Below are positions 49,924 through 59,422 of a stretch of DNA of 64,000 nt, piece after piece; within the stretch, counting starts at the first letter, position 1; each line of letters begins with the position of its first letter. Location of the stretch: the NCBI GenBank assembly GCA_026636295.1, contig CP089454.1, positions 372,001 through 436,000 on the forward strand, read 5' to 3'. The DNA comes from Medakamo hakoo (Eukaryota; Chlorophyta; Trebouxiophyceae; Coccomyxaceae). The notes beneath the pieces are model-generated. The model made no database searches, was not told the origin of the DNA, and saw only the letters and a program-made list of their open reading frames with translations. A program made the translations under genes and the position numbers.

Positions 49924-51687
49924 CTACTCCACCACGCCCGCCTCCAGCGCTTCCACCCGCTCCCGCAGCCGGTCCACTTCCGCCTGGGCCTGCGCGATCT
50001 CCGCTTCCGCCCGCTCTTCGACCGCTTCCACCAGCATCACAGCCTCCGCCCGGACTTCGGCCGTGCGGCGGGCGATGACGGCCGCGTCGACGGCCGCGGC
50101 CGCGTCCCCGCTCAAGACTTCCACCACGGCCTGCCCGCCGCCGTCGGTGTCGGACCCGCTGCCGCTGGTGCTGCCGCTGCCGGCGTCCAGCGCGGCCTGG
50201 ACGTCCCGCAGTGCTTCGGCTGCCGCTTTCTTGGCGTCCACTGCCGCCAGCTGGGCTTCGATGCGCCCGGCCTCGGCCGTGGCCAGGCGGGCGGCCAGGT
50301 CGGCCGCGGCCTTCTCCGCCTTGGCCCGACCGCCGTCCGCCGCGGCCGCTTCCGCCCGCGCCTGCGCTGCCTCCGCCCGCGCCGCCTCCAGCTGGCCTTC
50401 CTCCTCCCGCCGGGCCGCCAGCAGCTTTTGCACTTCGCCCAGCGCGGCCGCGTGCACCTTCTTCAGCCGGGCGTGGGCGCCGGCCTCCGCCTCCAGCGCC
50501 GCCGCCGCGGCTTCGGCCTCATCCACGGCCGCGGCGCGCTGGAAGTCCAGGACCTGGGCGTCTTCCGCGGCTTGAGCAGCAGCGGCGGCAGCGGCGCGGG
50601 CGGCCTTGGCGGCGGCCGCCTGTTCGGCGGCCAAGGCGGCCGCGGCGCGCTGTTCGGCGGCGGCCAAGGCGGCCGCGGCTTCGGAGCGCGCGGACGCCAG
50701 GGCAGTCTCTGCTTCGGCCTGTGCCGACGCCAGGGCGGTGTCGGCGTCAGAGCGAGCCGATGCCAGTGCGGCCGCGCCCTCAGCCCGTGCAGCAGCGACG
50801 GCCGCCTCACCCCGCGTCCGCAGGTCGGCCGTGTTGGCCGCAGCTTGCGCCGCCGCCGCGTCGGCAGCCTCCCGCGCCGCCGCCAGCCGGCCGCGCAGGT
50901 CGACGACCTCCTCACCCGCTGCCGCTAACCGGGATTTGACGTCGACGATTTCCTGGTTCGCGGCTGACAAGCGGGTTTCCAACTCGGCGGCTTGCGCCGC
51001 CGCAGCTGTCGCGCGGTCGGCCGCTTCGCTCGCCTCGCGCCTGGCCGTCGCCTCAGCCCGGCGGGCGGTTTCGGCCGTCGTTTCCGCGGTCAAGCGAGCC
51101 GCATCCGCGTCAGCCGCACGGCCAGCCGCTCTGGTAGCTTCAGCCTTGGCGGCGGCGGCGTCGGCGGTGGCCGCGGCCGCGGCGGCCGCGGCAGACGCCT
51201 GGGCGGCTTCGGCAGACGTGGCGCGCTGCGCCGCGGCCATCGCAGCAGCCGTGGCTTCCTCGGCTTCACGGCGAGCTGCGGCAGTGGGCCCGGCTAAGAG
51301 AGCAGCGGCCGTGAGGGCGGCGCCCGCGGCGGCGCCGGCGCCGGCGGCGGCGAGGCCGGGCGCAGCCGCGCCGGCGGCGGGCGGAGAGGGTCGGGTCGGC
51401 GCGGCGACGCTGCTCGGCGCTGACGCCCGGGCAGGCTCCGCCAGCGCCGTCGCAGCCGCCGCCTCCCTCTGGAACTTTTCTAATAGGCCTTCACCCGGCG
51501 GCGACGCGGCCTGGGAGGGCGGCGCGGCGAGGACGGCCGTGAGGCCGGCGAGCAACGCCCTGCGGCTAGCGCGAGCGCATTCCGTCGTCGGCTCGGACGC
51601 GGGCCCGCCGGCCGCAGCGCGGGGCACGGCCGCGGAATGCCTGGCCTGAGAGCGCGCACCGCCTGTCGGCCGGGCGTGCAGGCGCAT
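49924..51687 (-). CDS. Plastid-targeted Ala-rich coiled-coil membrane protein
   Basis: Function unknown. 587 residues. The N-terminus (MRLHARPTGGARSQARH) is Arg/Ser/Ala-rich like a plastid transit peptide. It is followed by SRRALLAGLTAVLAAPPSQAAS, a twin-arginine hydrophobic segment ending in A-x-A, as in Tat-type thylakoid lumen signals. A second hydrophobic stretch (LAAAGAGAAAGAALTAAALLAG, about residues 110-130) could span the membrane. The remaining 450 residues are almost continuous coiled coil with Ala/Glu/Arg heptads (LETRLSAANQEIVDVKSRL, RGRLAAAREAADA) and a short Ser/Gly break near residue 520 before a last helix (EIAQAQAEVDRLRERVEALE). The start at 51687 is chosen over an upstream Met because it opens the transit peptide. 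A thylakoid or envelope scaffold is a guess. Confidence 0.72.
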   Translation of the reverse strand: MRLHARPTGGARSQARHSAAVPRAAAGGPASEPTTECARASRRALLAGLTAVLAAPPSQAASPPGEGLLEKFQREAAAATALAEPARASAPSSVAAPTRPSPPAAGAAAPGLAAAGAGAAAGAALTAAALLAGPTAAARREAEEATAAAMAAAQRATSAEAAQASAAAAAAAATADAAAAKAEATRAAGRAADADAARLTAETTAETARRAEATARREASEAADRATAAAAQAAELETRLSAANQEIVDVKSRLAAAGEEVVDLRGRLAAAREAADAAAAQAAANTADLRTRGEAAVAAARAEGAAALASARSDADTALASAQAEAETALASARSEAAAALAAAEQRAAAALAAEQAAAAKAARAAAAAAAQAAEDAQVLDFQRAAAVDEAEAAAAALEAEAGAHARLKKVHAAALGEVQKLLAARREEEGQLEAARAEAAQARAEAAAADGGRAKAEKAAADLAARLATAEAGRIEAQLAAVDAKKAAAEALRDVQAALDAGSGSTSGSGSDTDGGGQAVVEVLSGDAAAAVDAAVIARRTAEVRAEAVMLVEAVEERAEAEIAQAQAEVDRLRERVEALEAGVVE

Positions 51688-51793
51688 GTTGGAGATGGGC
51701 GTGCAGTGTGTAGCTGGCGTGTGCGACGAGGAAAGGGGCACTGAAAGAGACCTGCACACTACCCGCTCCCACGGCGCTCCGCTCCGCCCTCCA

Positions 51794-52615
51794 TCACCAC
51801 CCACCACCCCCTCTCACGGGCGACGTCACTTCCTCCTCCGCCGCCGCCGCCGGCGGCGGCTCCCCCAACACAATGACAGCAGGCGGCGGCGGCGGCGGCG
51901 GCGTGGCTGTCCTGTCGCCGTCGCCGCCGCCACCCGCCTCGAAGAACGAGTCCTCCACCGTCGCGCCGTACGAGTCGGCCGGCGCAGCCGGGCCCGCCCG
52001 GCCCATCTCCACGTCTCCACTGGTCGTCGTGGGCGGAGGCGGGCCTTCGCGCCGCCGCCGCCGCCACCACGGCTGTTTGGGCGGCGCGCCGTCCTCCCCG
52101 CCTCCCAGGTCGACCCCACAACACCAGAGCGCGCCGCGCACAGGCAGGCACAGCAGGCTGAGGACCAACAGCACGGCAATGAGTGGGATGAGGAGGAGGA
52201 TGAGGAGCGTGGCGACGAGGCACGCCCCACCCCTGCGGGTGAGCAAGCGGCGGATGAACACGGGCAAGTGCTCAAACGAGCCGAGCGACGCCTCCCACTC
52301 GGCGAAGGTTTGGGCGCTGTCACGGCCGCCCGGCTTGTCCGCCGCCGCCCAGGCGTCATAGATCTGCCGCCGCCGCGGGTCAGCCAGGGTGGACGCCGCT
52401 GTATTCACAATAGCCGCCGCGCTCGTCGCCGCCTCCGGGTCGGCACCCCTCACCGTCGCTCTGTCGGGGTGGACGTCTCTGGCCACCGCCCGGGCGGCCG
52501 CACGCACACGCTCCGCCGTCAAGCCCGCTTTGTCTTCAATTTTCAGGACGGCGTAATAGTCGGCCTGGACGGCTAAGACGCGGGCGACCGCGTCGGCGGC
52601 GGTGGTGGTGGGCAT
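51794..52615 (-). CDS. J-domain (DnaJ-like) membrane protein
   Basis: J domains stimulate Hsp70 ATPases. 273 residues. The J domain covers about residues 17-90: DYYAVLKIEDKAGLTAE, then ARAVARDVHPDRAT with the essential HPD at 49-51, and ASTLADPRRRQIYDAW. A charged linker is followed by a strongly hydrophobic helix or pair of helices (ACLVATLLILLLIPLIAVLL, VLSLLCLPV) with Cys at the exit (LWCCGVDLGG). Then comes a basic patch (PWWRRRRREG) and a disordered Pro/Gly/Glu tail. No N-terminal targeting peptide is seen, so the J domain is probably cytosolic on an ER, plastid or other membrane; this is inference. It lies in the tandem between SART1 and the plastid coiled-coil gene. Confidence 0.88.
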   Translation of the reverse strand: MPTTTAADAVARVLAVQADYYAVLKIEDKAGLTAERVRAAARAVARDVHPDRATVRGADPEAATSAAAIVNTAASTLADPRRRQIYDAWAAADKPGGRDSAQTFAEWEASLGSFEHLPVFIRRLLTRRGGACLVATLLILLLIPLIAVLLVLSLLCLPVRGALWCCGVDLGGGEDGAPPKQPWWRRRRREGPPPPTTTSGDVEMGRAGPAAPADSYGATVEDSFFEAGGGGDGDRTATPPPPPPPAVIVLGEPPPAAAAEEEVTSPVRGGGGW

Positions 52616-52838
52616 GCGGGGAGGGCGTTTTCAGGGAGGTTGCGCCCCGTTTCACTCCACTCCGTCAAGGCGGGAGCGTTCTTCAAACACGTCCCAAGCC
52701 GACCAGATGAAGAGGCAGTGGCGGACAAGGCCGGCGTGCGTGCGGCGCCAGCACGCGCGGCAGTGCGCGCGCTTGATGCGCCAGTGCGCTGGCCCATCTT
52801 TCTTGGCATGAGAACGCAAAAACTAACACAGACTCTCT

Positions 52839-55635
52839 TCACCCTTCCGGCCGCGGCCGGCGGGCCGGCGGCGGCGGCATCATCCCCTCCGCCGGACGCT
52901 TCACGCTACCGCCCGGCAGCACACTCCCACCGGGCGGCAGCCCTTCCACCGTGCCGTACACACTGGCGGCATCGCTCGTCTGGCCCGCCCGCACCCGCCC
53001 TTCCAGCGCGATGAAGGGGGACGCCTGCGCCGCCGCGACAGCCGCCAGCCGGGCCGAGGCGGACCCACCCGCCTCAGCCAAGCCCCCACCAACGACGGGC
53101 CCCCCACCACCCGCGGCAGCCCGGCGGGACGCCACTTCCTCCGCCAGCTTGCGCAGGCGCTTCTCCTTCTTGTTCTTGGACGGTTCAATGCCGTGGAAGC
53201 GGTGGCACAACCGCCGGAACCGTTCCTTGGGCGTCAGGACCCGCCCAAACTCGTCCCGCTCCGTCAGGGCGGCTTCGATGGCGGCTTCCTGGGCTGACGC
53301 GTGGTCGCCGGCGCGGTACACCTGGCCGTACGTCGCGCGGTCGGCCGACCGGACGTCGGTCGCGCGCCCGCTCCACTCGACGCGGTCGGCCCCGCTGGAC
53401 GCCAGCTCGCCCCTGTCTTTCAGCATGGCCAGCATGCCGCCCAGGCCCACGCCCACGGGCTTTTCGCGGACGTCCGCGGCGGCAGCAGTCGCGCGGGCGG
53501 CTTCACGGGCGGCGCGCTCGGCGGCGCGGGCTTTGGCGCGGGCGGCCGCTTCGGCCGCGGCCGCGTCGGCCGACACCCAGCCACCGCCCGTTTCGGCTGC
53601 AGCGGCGGCGGCGGCGGCTTCTGCCGCGGCTTCTGCCGCCGCTTTGGCAGCCGCGACCAGCGGGTCGGCGTCGGCGGCGGTGGCGTCGTCTCCGTCCTCC
53701 TCAGCGCCCGGAATGACGCCGTCCGCCTCCCCACCGCCGCCGCCACCATCGACCGCGGCCGCGCCGCGCGCGAGCTGGATGGCCCGCGCAAACTCCGTCG
53801 CCTCCGTCAGTTCCAGCGGGTTGTTCGACGAGGTGGAGGCGGGCGGGGGTGGTGGGCGGTCGTCCAGGCCGGTGAGGGTGGGGCCGGTGCCGCCCTCGGC
53901 CGTCAGGCCCGCCCGGAGCGCCGCGAGCTCTTCAGCTTCCGCGGCCGCGCGGCGGCGGGCAGCCAGCGCAGCGACGGCGTCCTCGGCCTGTGCCGGCGCC
54001 GCCGCCGCCGCTGCTGACGCCGTCGCTTTGCGCCGGGCCCGGTCCAAAGAAGCCGCAAGCTCGTCGTCTTCGGCTTCCAGGGCGGCCGCGTCCGCGGCGG
54101 CAATGGCAGCAGCCGCACGGGCGGCCGCGGCCGCGCCACCGCCGGCGGCCGCCTCCCGCTCCGACGCTTTCTTCATGTCCGCCGTCCGCGCGTTGGCGGC
54201 TTCCAGCGCGCGCGCATACCGGGCGGCCCGCGCTTGCTCGTCCGCGGCCGCGGCAGCCGCGGATCGGGCGGCGTGCCCACCGCGCGTCGCGGCGGGTGGG
54301 GCGCCGCCCTCGTCGTCTTCAGCCATCGCCGTCGCTTCCAGGCTGGCCAGCAGCTCGGCGCCCGTGGGGGCGGGGCCGCCGCCGCCGCCCTCCTCGTCCT
54401 CGTCCGCCGTCGCCGCCGCAGCTTTGCGCAGCTTCTTTTTCCGCGTCTTTTTAGGTCTTTTCAGCTCCGCGGCCGTCAGGTATTCCGACGCGGCGCCGGC
54501 CGCCGCGGCCGCGGCCGCGGGGTCGACCGCCACGGGCGCGGCGTACGCGCTGCCCGGCGCGGCCGGCACCGCGCCCACGACGCCGACGCCCGCCACACCG
54601 ACGGCAGCAGACTGGGCACCATCACCACCAGCGGCCAGGCGGGCCGAGACGGCGGCGCGCCGGGCGGCCGCCGCGTCGGGCGCCAGGCCGACCGCGCCGG
54701 TCGACGCATCGATGAGCAGCGCGCCGCCGCCGCCCTCGGCCTCGCCGTCCTCCTCGTCGTACTTGTCCAGCAAGCCCCGACCCACTCCATCCTCGCCAAA
54801 CAGGGCGGCGGGTCGGGGCGCGGCGGCGGCCCGGGCGGCGGCGGCGCGGGAGGCCTGCGACCGCGCGACCTCTTCCAGGTCGGCGCCGTCGCCTTCGACC
54901 AGGCGCCCGCGCTCGTCCAGGAGGGGGGCGTCGGCGAACGTCAGGATGGCGGACTCGCCCGCGCCCAGGTCGGTGGCCGCGGACGCTTTGACGCGCAGGC
55001 CCGGGGCCAGGCCGGTCGTGGCGTCGTCGGCCGTGGGTGGCGGCGCGGGCGGGCCGCCACCATCCTTCTTCGTTCCGCCTTTCTTGCCCGCCGCCGCCGC
55101 CAGCGCGCGGGACTTGCGCACCCAGGCAGCGGCGGAGCCGTCGTCGTCATCATCGCCCTCACCGGCCGCGCCCAGGCTGGGCGTGGCGGCCAAAGCGGCG
55201 GCGGCCAGGCGTTTTTCGCGGTGACTGTTTTTGTGGGAGTGGGGGGACGGGGTTGAGCGGTGAGCATGTGTTTTTGTTTCGTCGTCGGAGAAAGCCCTGA
55301 TGGCGGGCACCAACCGCATAGGCACCCGCCTGGCGGTGTGTGCCATCCGTCAGGCGTGCCCCTGGCTTGAGCAGACCAGCGCGTACCCCCCTCCTCCATC
55401 CAAAAGAAACGCACGCTGTGACTCGCGCAGCTATGTCGCTCGCATGCGCCGCGGCCTCGGCCTCGGCTTTGGCAGCCGCCGCAGCCGCCCGCCGTTCAGC
55501 AGCTTGGTCAGCTGGTGCGGGTCCTTCCCGCAGTGGGGGGAGGCCTAGCGATGCACGCAGCGCGTTGGTTTCGGCGACGGACAAAGCATTTTCCCCACCA
55601 GAAGCGCTGCCACCGCCAGTGGGTTCGCCGCCCAT
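52839..55635 (-). CDS. SART1: SART1/Snu66 family U4/U6.U5 tri-snRNP splicing protein
   Basis: Tri-snRNP component needed for spliceosome assembly; nuclear. Exons 55635-55415 and 55224-52839 join in phase and give 868 residues. The N-terminus has ALSVAETNALRASLGLPPLR, the family's opening motif (compare SLSIEETNKLRAKLGLKPL). Across the intron come HREKRLAAAALAATPS and GSAAAWVRKSRALAAA, matching the KEKRLLNQ and TAAWIERSRQ blocks. The middle is long Ala/Glu helix with a Lys-rich RPKKTRKKKLRKAA. The C-terminus is the best conserved part: LTERDEFGRVLTPKERFR, LCHRFHGIEPSKNKKEKRL and AAQASPFIALEGR. The donor is GTGCGT at 55414, the acceptor ACAG at 55225. It diverges from ABCE1 across 412 bp. Confidence 0.93.
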
Positions 55636-56047
55636 CGCTTCTGCTGGGGCGCCCGAGGGGGGGGTCCCTTGCTGTGTGCGTTCGCGCGTTGCGCACGCCC
55701 GCGCGCGGGTGTGCGGCCAGGGGTGCGATCGATGCACGCAAGCCTAGAGAAAGAGGGAACGAAGAAGTGGGAGAAGCGCGGCCGGCCCACCGGCTTTCTT
55801 CACTCTTTGCGCACCACGGCCGCCGAGCGCGCCGCGAAAAAAAAAGCCCGCTCCCGCGTGCCCACTGGGGGCGCACCGCCCCACCCCACAGCGGGCTCTC
55901 CCACAGAGGGTGCATATCACAACGGCACGAGCGGCAGGGTTCTGAGCTCGGCCACCGTTTCTTGCGGCGCCACTCCCCCAGTTGCGCCCGCGCGCTTCGT
56001 CGCCTCGTTCGCATCGGCCGCCGCCTGTCTCGCCTCGCCACAGACCA
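55636..56047. other. Divergent intergenic region between SART1 and ABCE1
   Basis: About 410 bp that must contain both promoters. GC-rich with one A9 run near 55840. Several open frames cross it but none resembles a protein. The plus-strand end (CGTTCGCATCGGCCG and on to ACAGACC) leads straight into the ABCE1 start. Confidence 0.5.
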
Positions 56048-58258
56048 ATGGCGCCCAAGGCGGCCAGCCGGTCCAAGCGGGACACGGGCGACGAGGTGCT
56101 GACCCGCATCGCCATCGTGTCGTCGGACCGGTGAGTGTGGCGTGGTTCGGGGCGGGGCGGGGAGTGGAGCGCGATTCTCTCGCGGCGGCGCGCTCGCGCC
56201 AACCCGGCCGTCTCACCCAGCCACCACCACCACGCTCCCGTCCATGCATCCACGGCAGGTGCAAGCCTAAGAAATGCCGGCAGGAGTGCAAGAAGTCGTG
56301 CCCCGTCGTCAAAGTCGGTGAGTCCTCTGCGTTGGTGTGGCGCCGAGGTCGGACCGCGCGCCCCCGCCGCTCTGCCCGCTCCCATCATCCATGCTCTCAC
56401 CCTGCCCCGCCCACACCCACCCACCCCACCCACCCACACGCCAGGCAAGCTCTGCGTGGAAGTCGGGCCCTCCTCCAAGACGGCCTGGATTTCCGAGGAG
56501 CTGTGCATCGGGTGCGGCATCTGCGTCAAAAAGTGCCCGTTCGACGCCATCATGATCATCAACCTGCCCAAGAACCTGGAGCGGGAGACGACGCACCGGT
56601 ACGGCCCGAACGCCTTCAAGCTGCACCGCCTGCCCGTCCCCCGCCCCGGCCAGGTCCTGGGCCTGGTCGGCACCAACGGCATCGGCAAGTCCACCGCCCT
56701 CAAAGTCCTGTCGGGCAAGATGCAGCCCAACCTGGGGTCGTACGACGCCCCGCCCGACTGGCCGGCCATTCTGACCTACTTCCGCGGGTCGGAACTCCAA
56801 AACTATTTCACCCGGCTGCTGGAGGACGACCTGGTCGCGACGATCAAGCCGCAGTACGTCGACCACATCCCCAAAGCCGTGCGGGGCAACGTGGGCGCGG
56901 TCATCGACGAAAAGGACCAGCGCGGCGCCAAGGCCATGCTGCTGGAAGCCCTGGACCTGGAGCAGGTGACCGACCGCGACGTCGAAAACCTGTCTGGCGG
57001 CGAGCTGCAGCGCTTCGCCATCGGCGTCGTCGCCCTGCAGGACGCGGACGTGTACATGGTGGACGAACCGTCGTCGTACCTGGACGTCCGCCAGCGGCTC
57101 AAGGCGGCCCAGGTCATCCGCTCCCTGCTGGAGCCGCGGAAGTACGTCATCGTCGTCGAGCACGACTTGGCGGTCCTCGACTACCTGTCCGACTTTGTGT
57201 GCTGCCTGTACGGCCAGCCGGGCGCGTACGGCGTGGTGACGCTGCCCTTCAGCGTGCGGGAGGGCATCAACATCTTCCTGGCCGGCTTCGTGCCGACGGA
57301 GAACCTGCGGTTCCGGGAGGAGGCGCTGAGCTTCAAAGTCGCGGACGGCGCGGCGGAGGGCGCGGCCGCGGCCGCGACGGCGTCCGCGAAAGCCAAGGCC
57401 AAGGGCGGCGGCGGCGGCGAGGCCGACGACGGCGGCGAGCAGCCGTCGGCGGCTGAGGCGGCCCGCCGGGCCGGCAAGTTCGCCTACCCGTCCATGACCA
57501 AGACGCAGGGCAACTTCACGCTGACCGTGGAGGCCGGCGACTTTTCCGACTCTGAGATCATCGTCATGCTCGGCGAAAACGGGACGGGGAAGACGACCTT
57601 CATCCGCATGCTGGGCGGCCTGCTGCCGCCCGACCCCGCGCCCGGCTCCGAGTCGCCCGTCGACCTGCCCCAGTTCGGCGTGTCGTACAAGCCCCAAAAG
57701 ATTTCGCCCAAGTTCCCGGGCACGGTGCGCGAGCTGCTGCACAAGCGCATCCGGGACGCGTACATCCACCCCCAGTTTGTGTCCGACGTCATGAAGCCCC
57801 TGCTGATCGACCCGCTGCTGGACCAGGCCGTCACCCACCTGTCCGGCGGCGAGCTGCAGCGCGTCGCCATCGCCCTGGCCCTGGGCCAGCCCGCGGACAT
57901 CTACCTCATCGACGAGCCGAGCGCGTACCTGGACTCGGAACAGCGCATCGTCGCCGCCAAGGTCATCAAGCGCTTCATCATGCACGCCAAGAAGACGGCG
58001 TTTGTGGTGGAGCACGACTTCATCATGGCGACCTACCTGGCGGACCGGGTGGTGGTGTACAGCGGCACGCCGTCCAAGGCCGCGACCGCGCACGCGCCCC
58101 AGGCCCTGCTGCCGGGCATGAACACCTTCCTTAAGTCCCTGGACATCACGTTCCGGCGGGACCCGACCAACTACCGGCCGCGCATCAACAAGCTGGGGTC
58201 GACCAAGGACCAGGAACAGAAGAGCGCCGGGTCGTACTACTACCTGGACGACGACTGA
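56048..58258 (+). CDS. ABCE1: ABCE1/RLI1, ribosome-recycling Fe-S ATPase
   Basis: Splits ribosomes after termination and helps initiation; essential in all eukaryotes and archaea. Exons 56048-56130, 56259-56317 and 56445-58258 join in phase and give 651 residues, longer than the usual 600. The Fe-S part has [19 protein letters not shown] and [14 protein letters not shown], with all eight Cys. NBD1 has [18 protein letters not shown] and [13 protein letters not shown]2 has [18 protein letters not shown] and [10 protein letters not shown]. The end [17 protein letters not shown] is as in human. The extra length is a 40-residue Ala/Lys/Gly/Glu insert between NBD1 (FKVAD) and NBD2 ([10 protein letters not shown]), about residues 350-390, a place normally occupied by a short linker. 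Nothing else is unusual; codon use matches its neighbours. Confidence 0.97.
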
Positions 58259-58364
58259 GCGCGCTTGGCGTGTGTTGTTTTGGAGGGGGGAGAGAGAGGG
58301 GAGAGATGGGATGGAATGGAGCGGGGCGTGTGGGTTTTGTGTTTCGGACGCCTCTTTTTTGTCT

Positions 58365-59333
58365 TTAATTTTTACTAAGGACGCCGTCCACGTCCGCCAG
58401 CAGCGCCCGGGCCGCCTCAACCGCCGCGCCAAACCCCGGCGCGTCGCTCGCGTCGCCCGGCGCGAGCGCGCCCAGCGCGCCGTGCAACCCCGCCCGCGCT
58501 TCCTGCAGGTTGAGGCGCAGCAGGGCGTCCCCGCCCCCGCCACCACCACCCTGTGCCAGCGCCGTGGCCGCTTCCCGCACGCGCCGCGCCGCTTCCTCCA
58601 GGCTGGCGGCTTCGGCGGCGGACCGGGCGGCGGCGGTGTCGGCGGGTGAAGGTGGCGGGGCGGCGTCTGCGTCGGCCGCCGCCGCCGCGGCACGGCCGCC
58701 GCTCGCCGTGCCCTCACCACCACCAGCACTCCCTCTGAAAAAGTCGGGCGGCAGGGCCTCGCGGATGTCGTCCGGCAAGCGGGCCGCGATGGCGGACACG
58801 ACGTCCGCCTCCGCGGCCGCGCCTTTGCGCACCAGCCCTGCCAAGTCTTCGGCCAAGGCCGCGACCGCGTCGGGGGCCTTGTCTGCTGGGGGGCGCGGGT
58901 CTTGCAGCAGTTCGGTGGCGCGTTCCACGGTGGTCGTGCTGGTGTGTGTGGGGATGGAGCGCGCGCGCGAGAGAGAGGGACGGCGTGAGATGGGGTGTGG
59001 ATGGAGAGGCTCCGGGCCAGGTTGGTCGGCCGCATTCGGTCCTGCCGCGACCAGAAAAACTTACAGCCGGTCCGTCAGCTCAGGCAAACTGAGCAGCGCG
59101 CCCAGCGCAGCGCGCGGCCCGAAACTCAGGGCTTCCACTGGCGAGGACGTGGCCAGGCGGACCAGGTCGGAGATGGCGGCCCGGGCGGCGGCGGTGTCGT
59201 CGTTGGCGTCGGGCGGCGGCGGCGCATCGGTCGGGCCGTCTGCCGCTGCGCGAATGGGAGGGCAGCGCGTCCGGCTGGCGCGCGTGGCGCGTGCGGCCAG
59301 CGGCCGTGCCGCCGACAGGGACTGGGCGTGCAT
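58365..59333 (-). CDS. Plastid-targeted protein of unknown function
   Basis: Not recognised. Exons 59333-59065 and 58938-58365 splice in phase (CT/C) and give 280 residues. The N-terminus (MHAQSLSAARPLAARATRASR) is a typical Ser/Arg/Ala plastid transit peptide with a likely cleavage region near TRCPPIRAAAD. The mature part starts with an ordered helical region: ISDLVRLATSSPVEALSFG, LLSLPELTDRLTTTVERAT, ALAEDLAGLVRKG and IAARLPDDIREALPPDFF. A Gly/Ala/Asp-rich linker follows, then a second helical part (SLEEAARRVREAATALAQ, LRLNLQEARAGLHGALG) to the end VDGVLSKN. No cofactor or catalytic motif is seen. The two-exon join and matched targeting signal make the gene credible. Confidence 0.7.
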
Positions 59334-59422
59334 CGGCGGCGGCGAAACGAGAGAAAAGGGGGGGAGTGAGAAAGCGAGACCTAGCCACCACTCTAACAGG
59401 CACGAACAAAAACCACGCCCCC

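Noticed and set aside
52951-55224. 757-codon plus-strand open frame opposite SART1
   Set aside because: Ala/Ser-rich antisense frame without features; SART1 motifs are on the minus strand.
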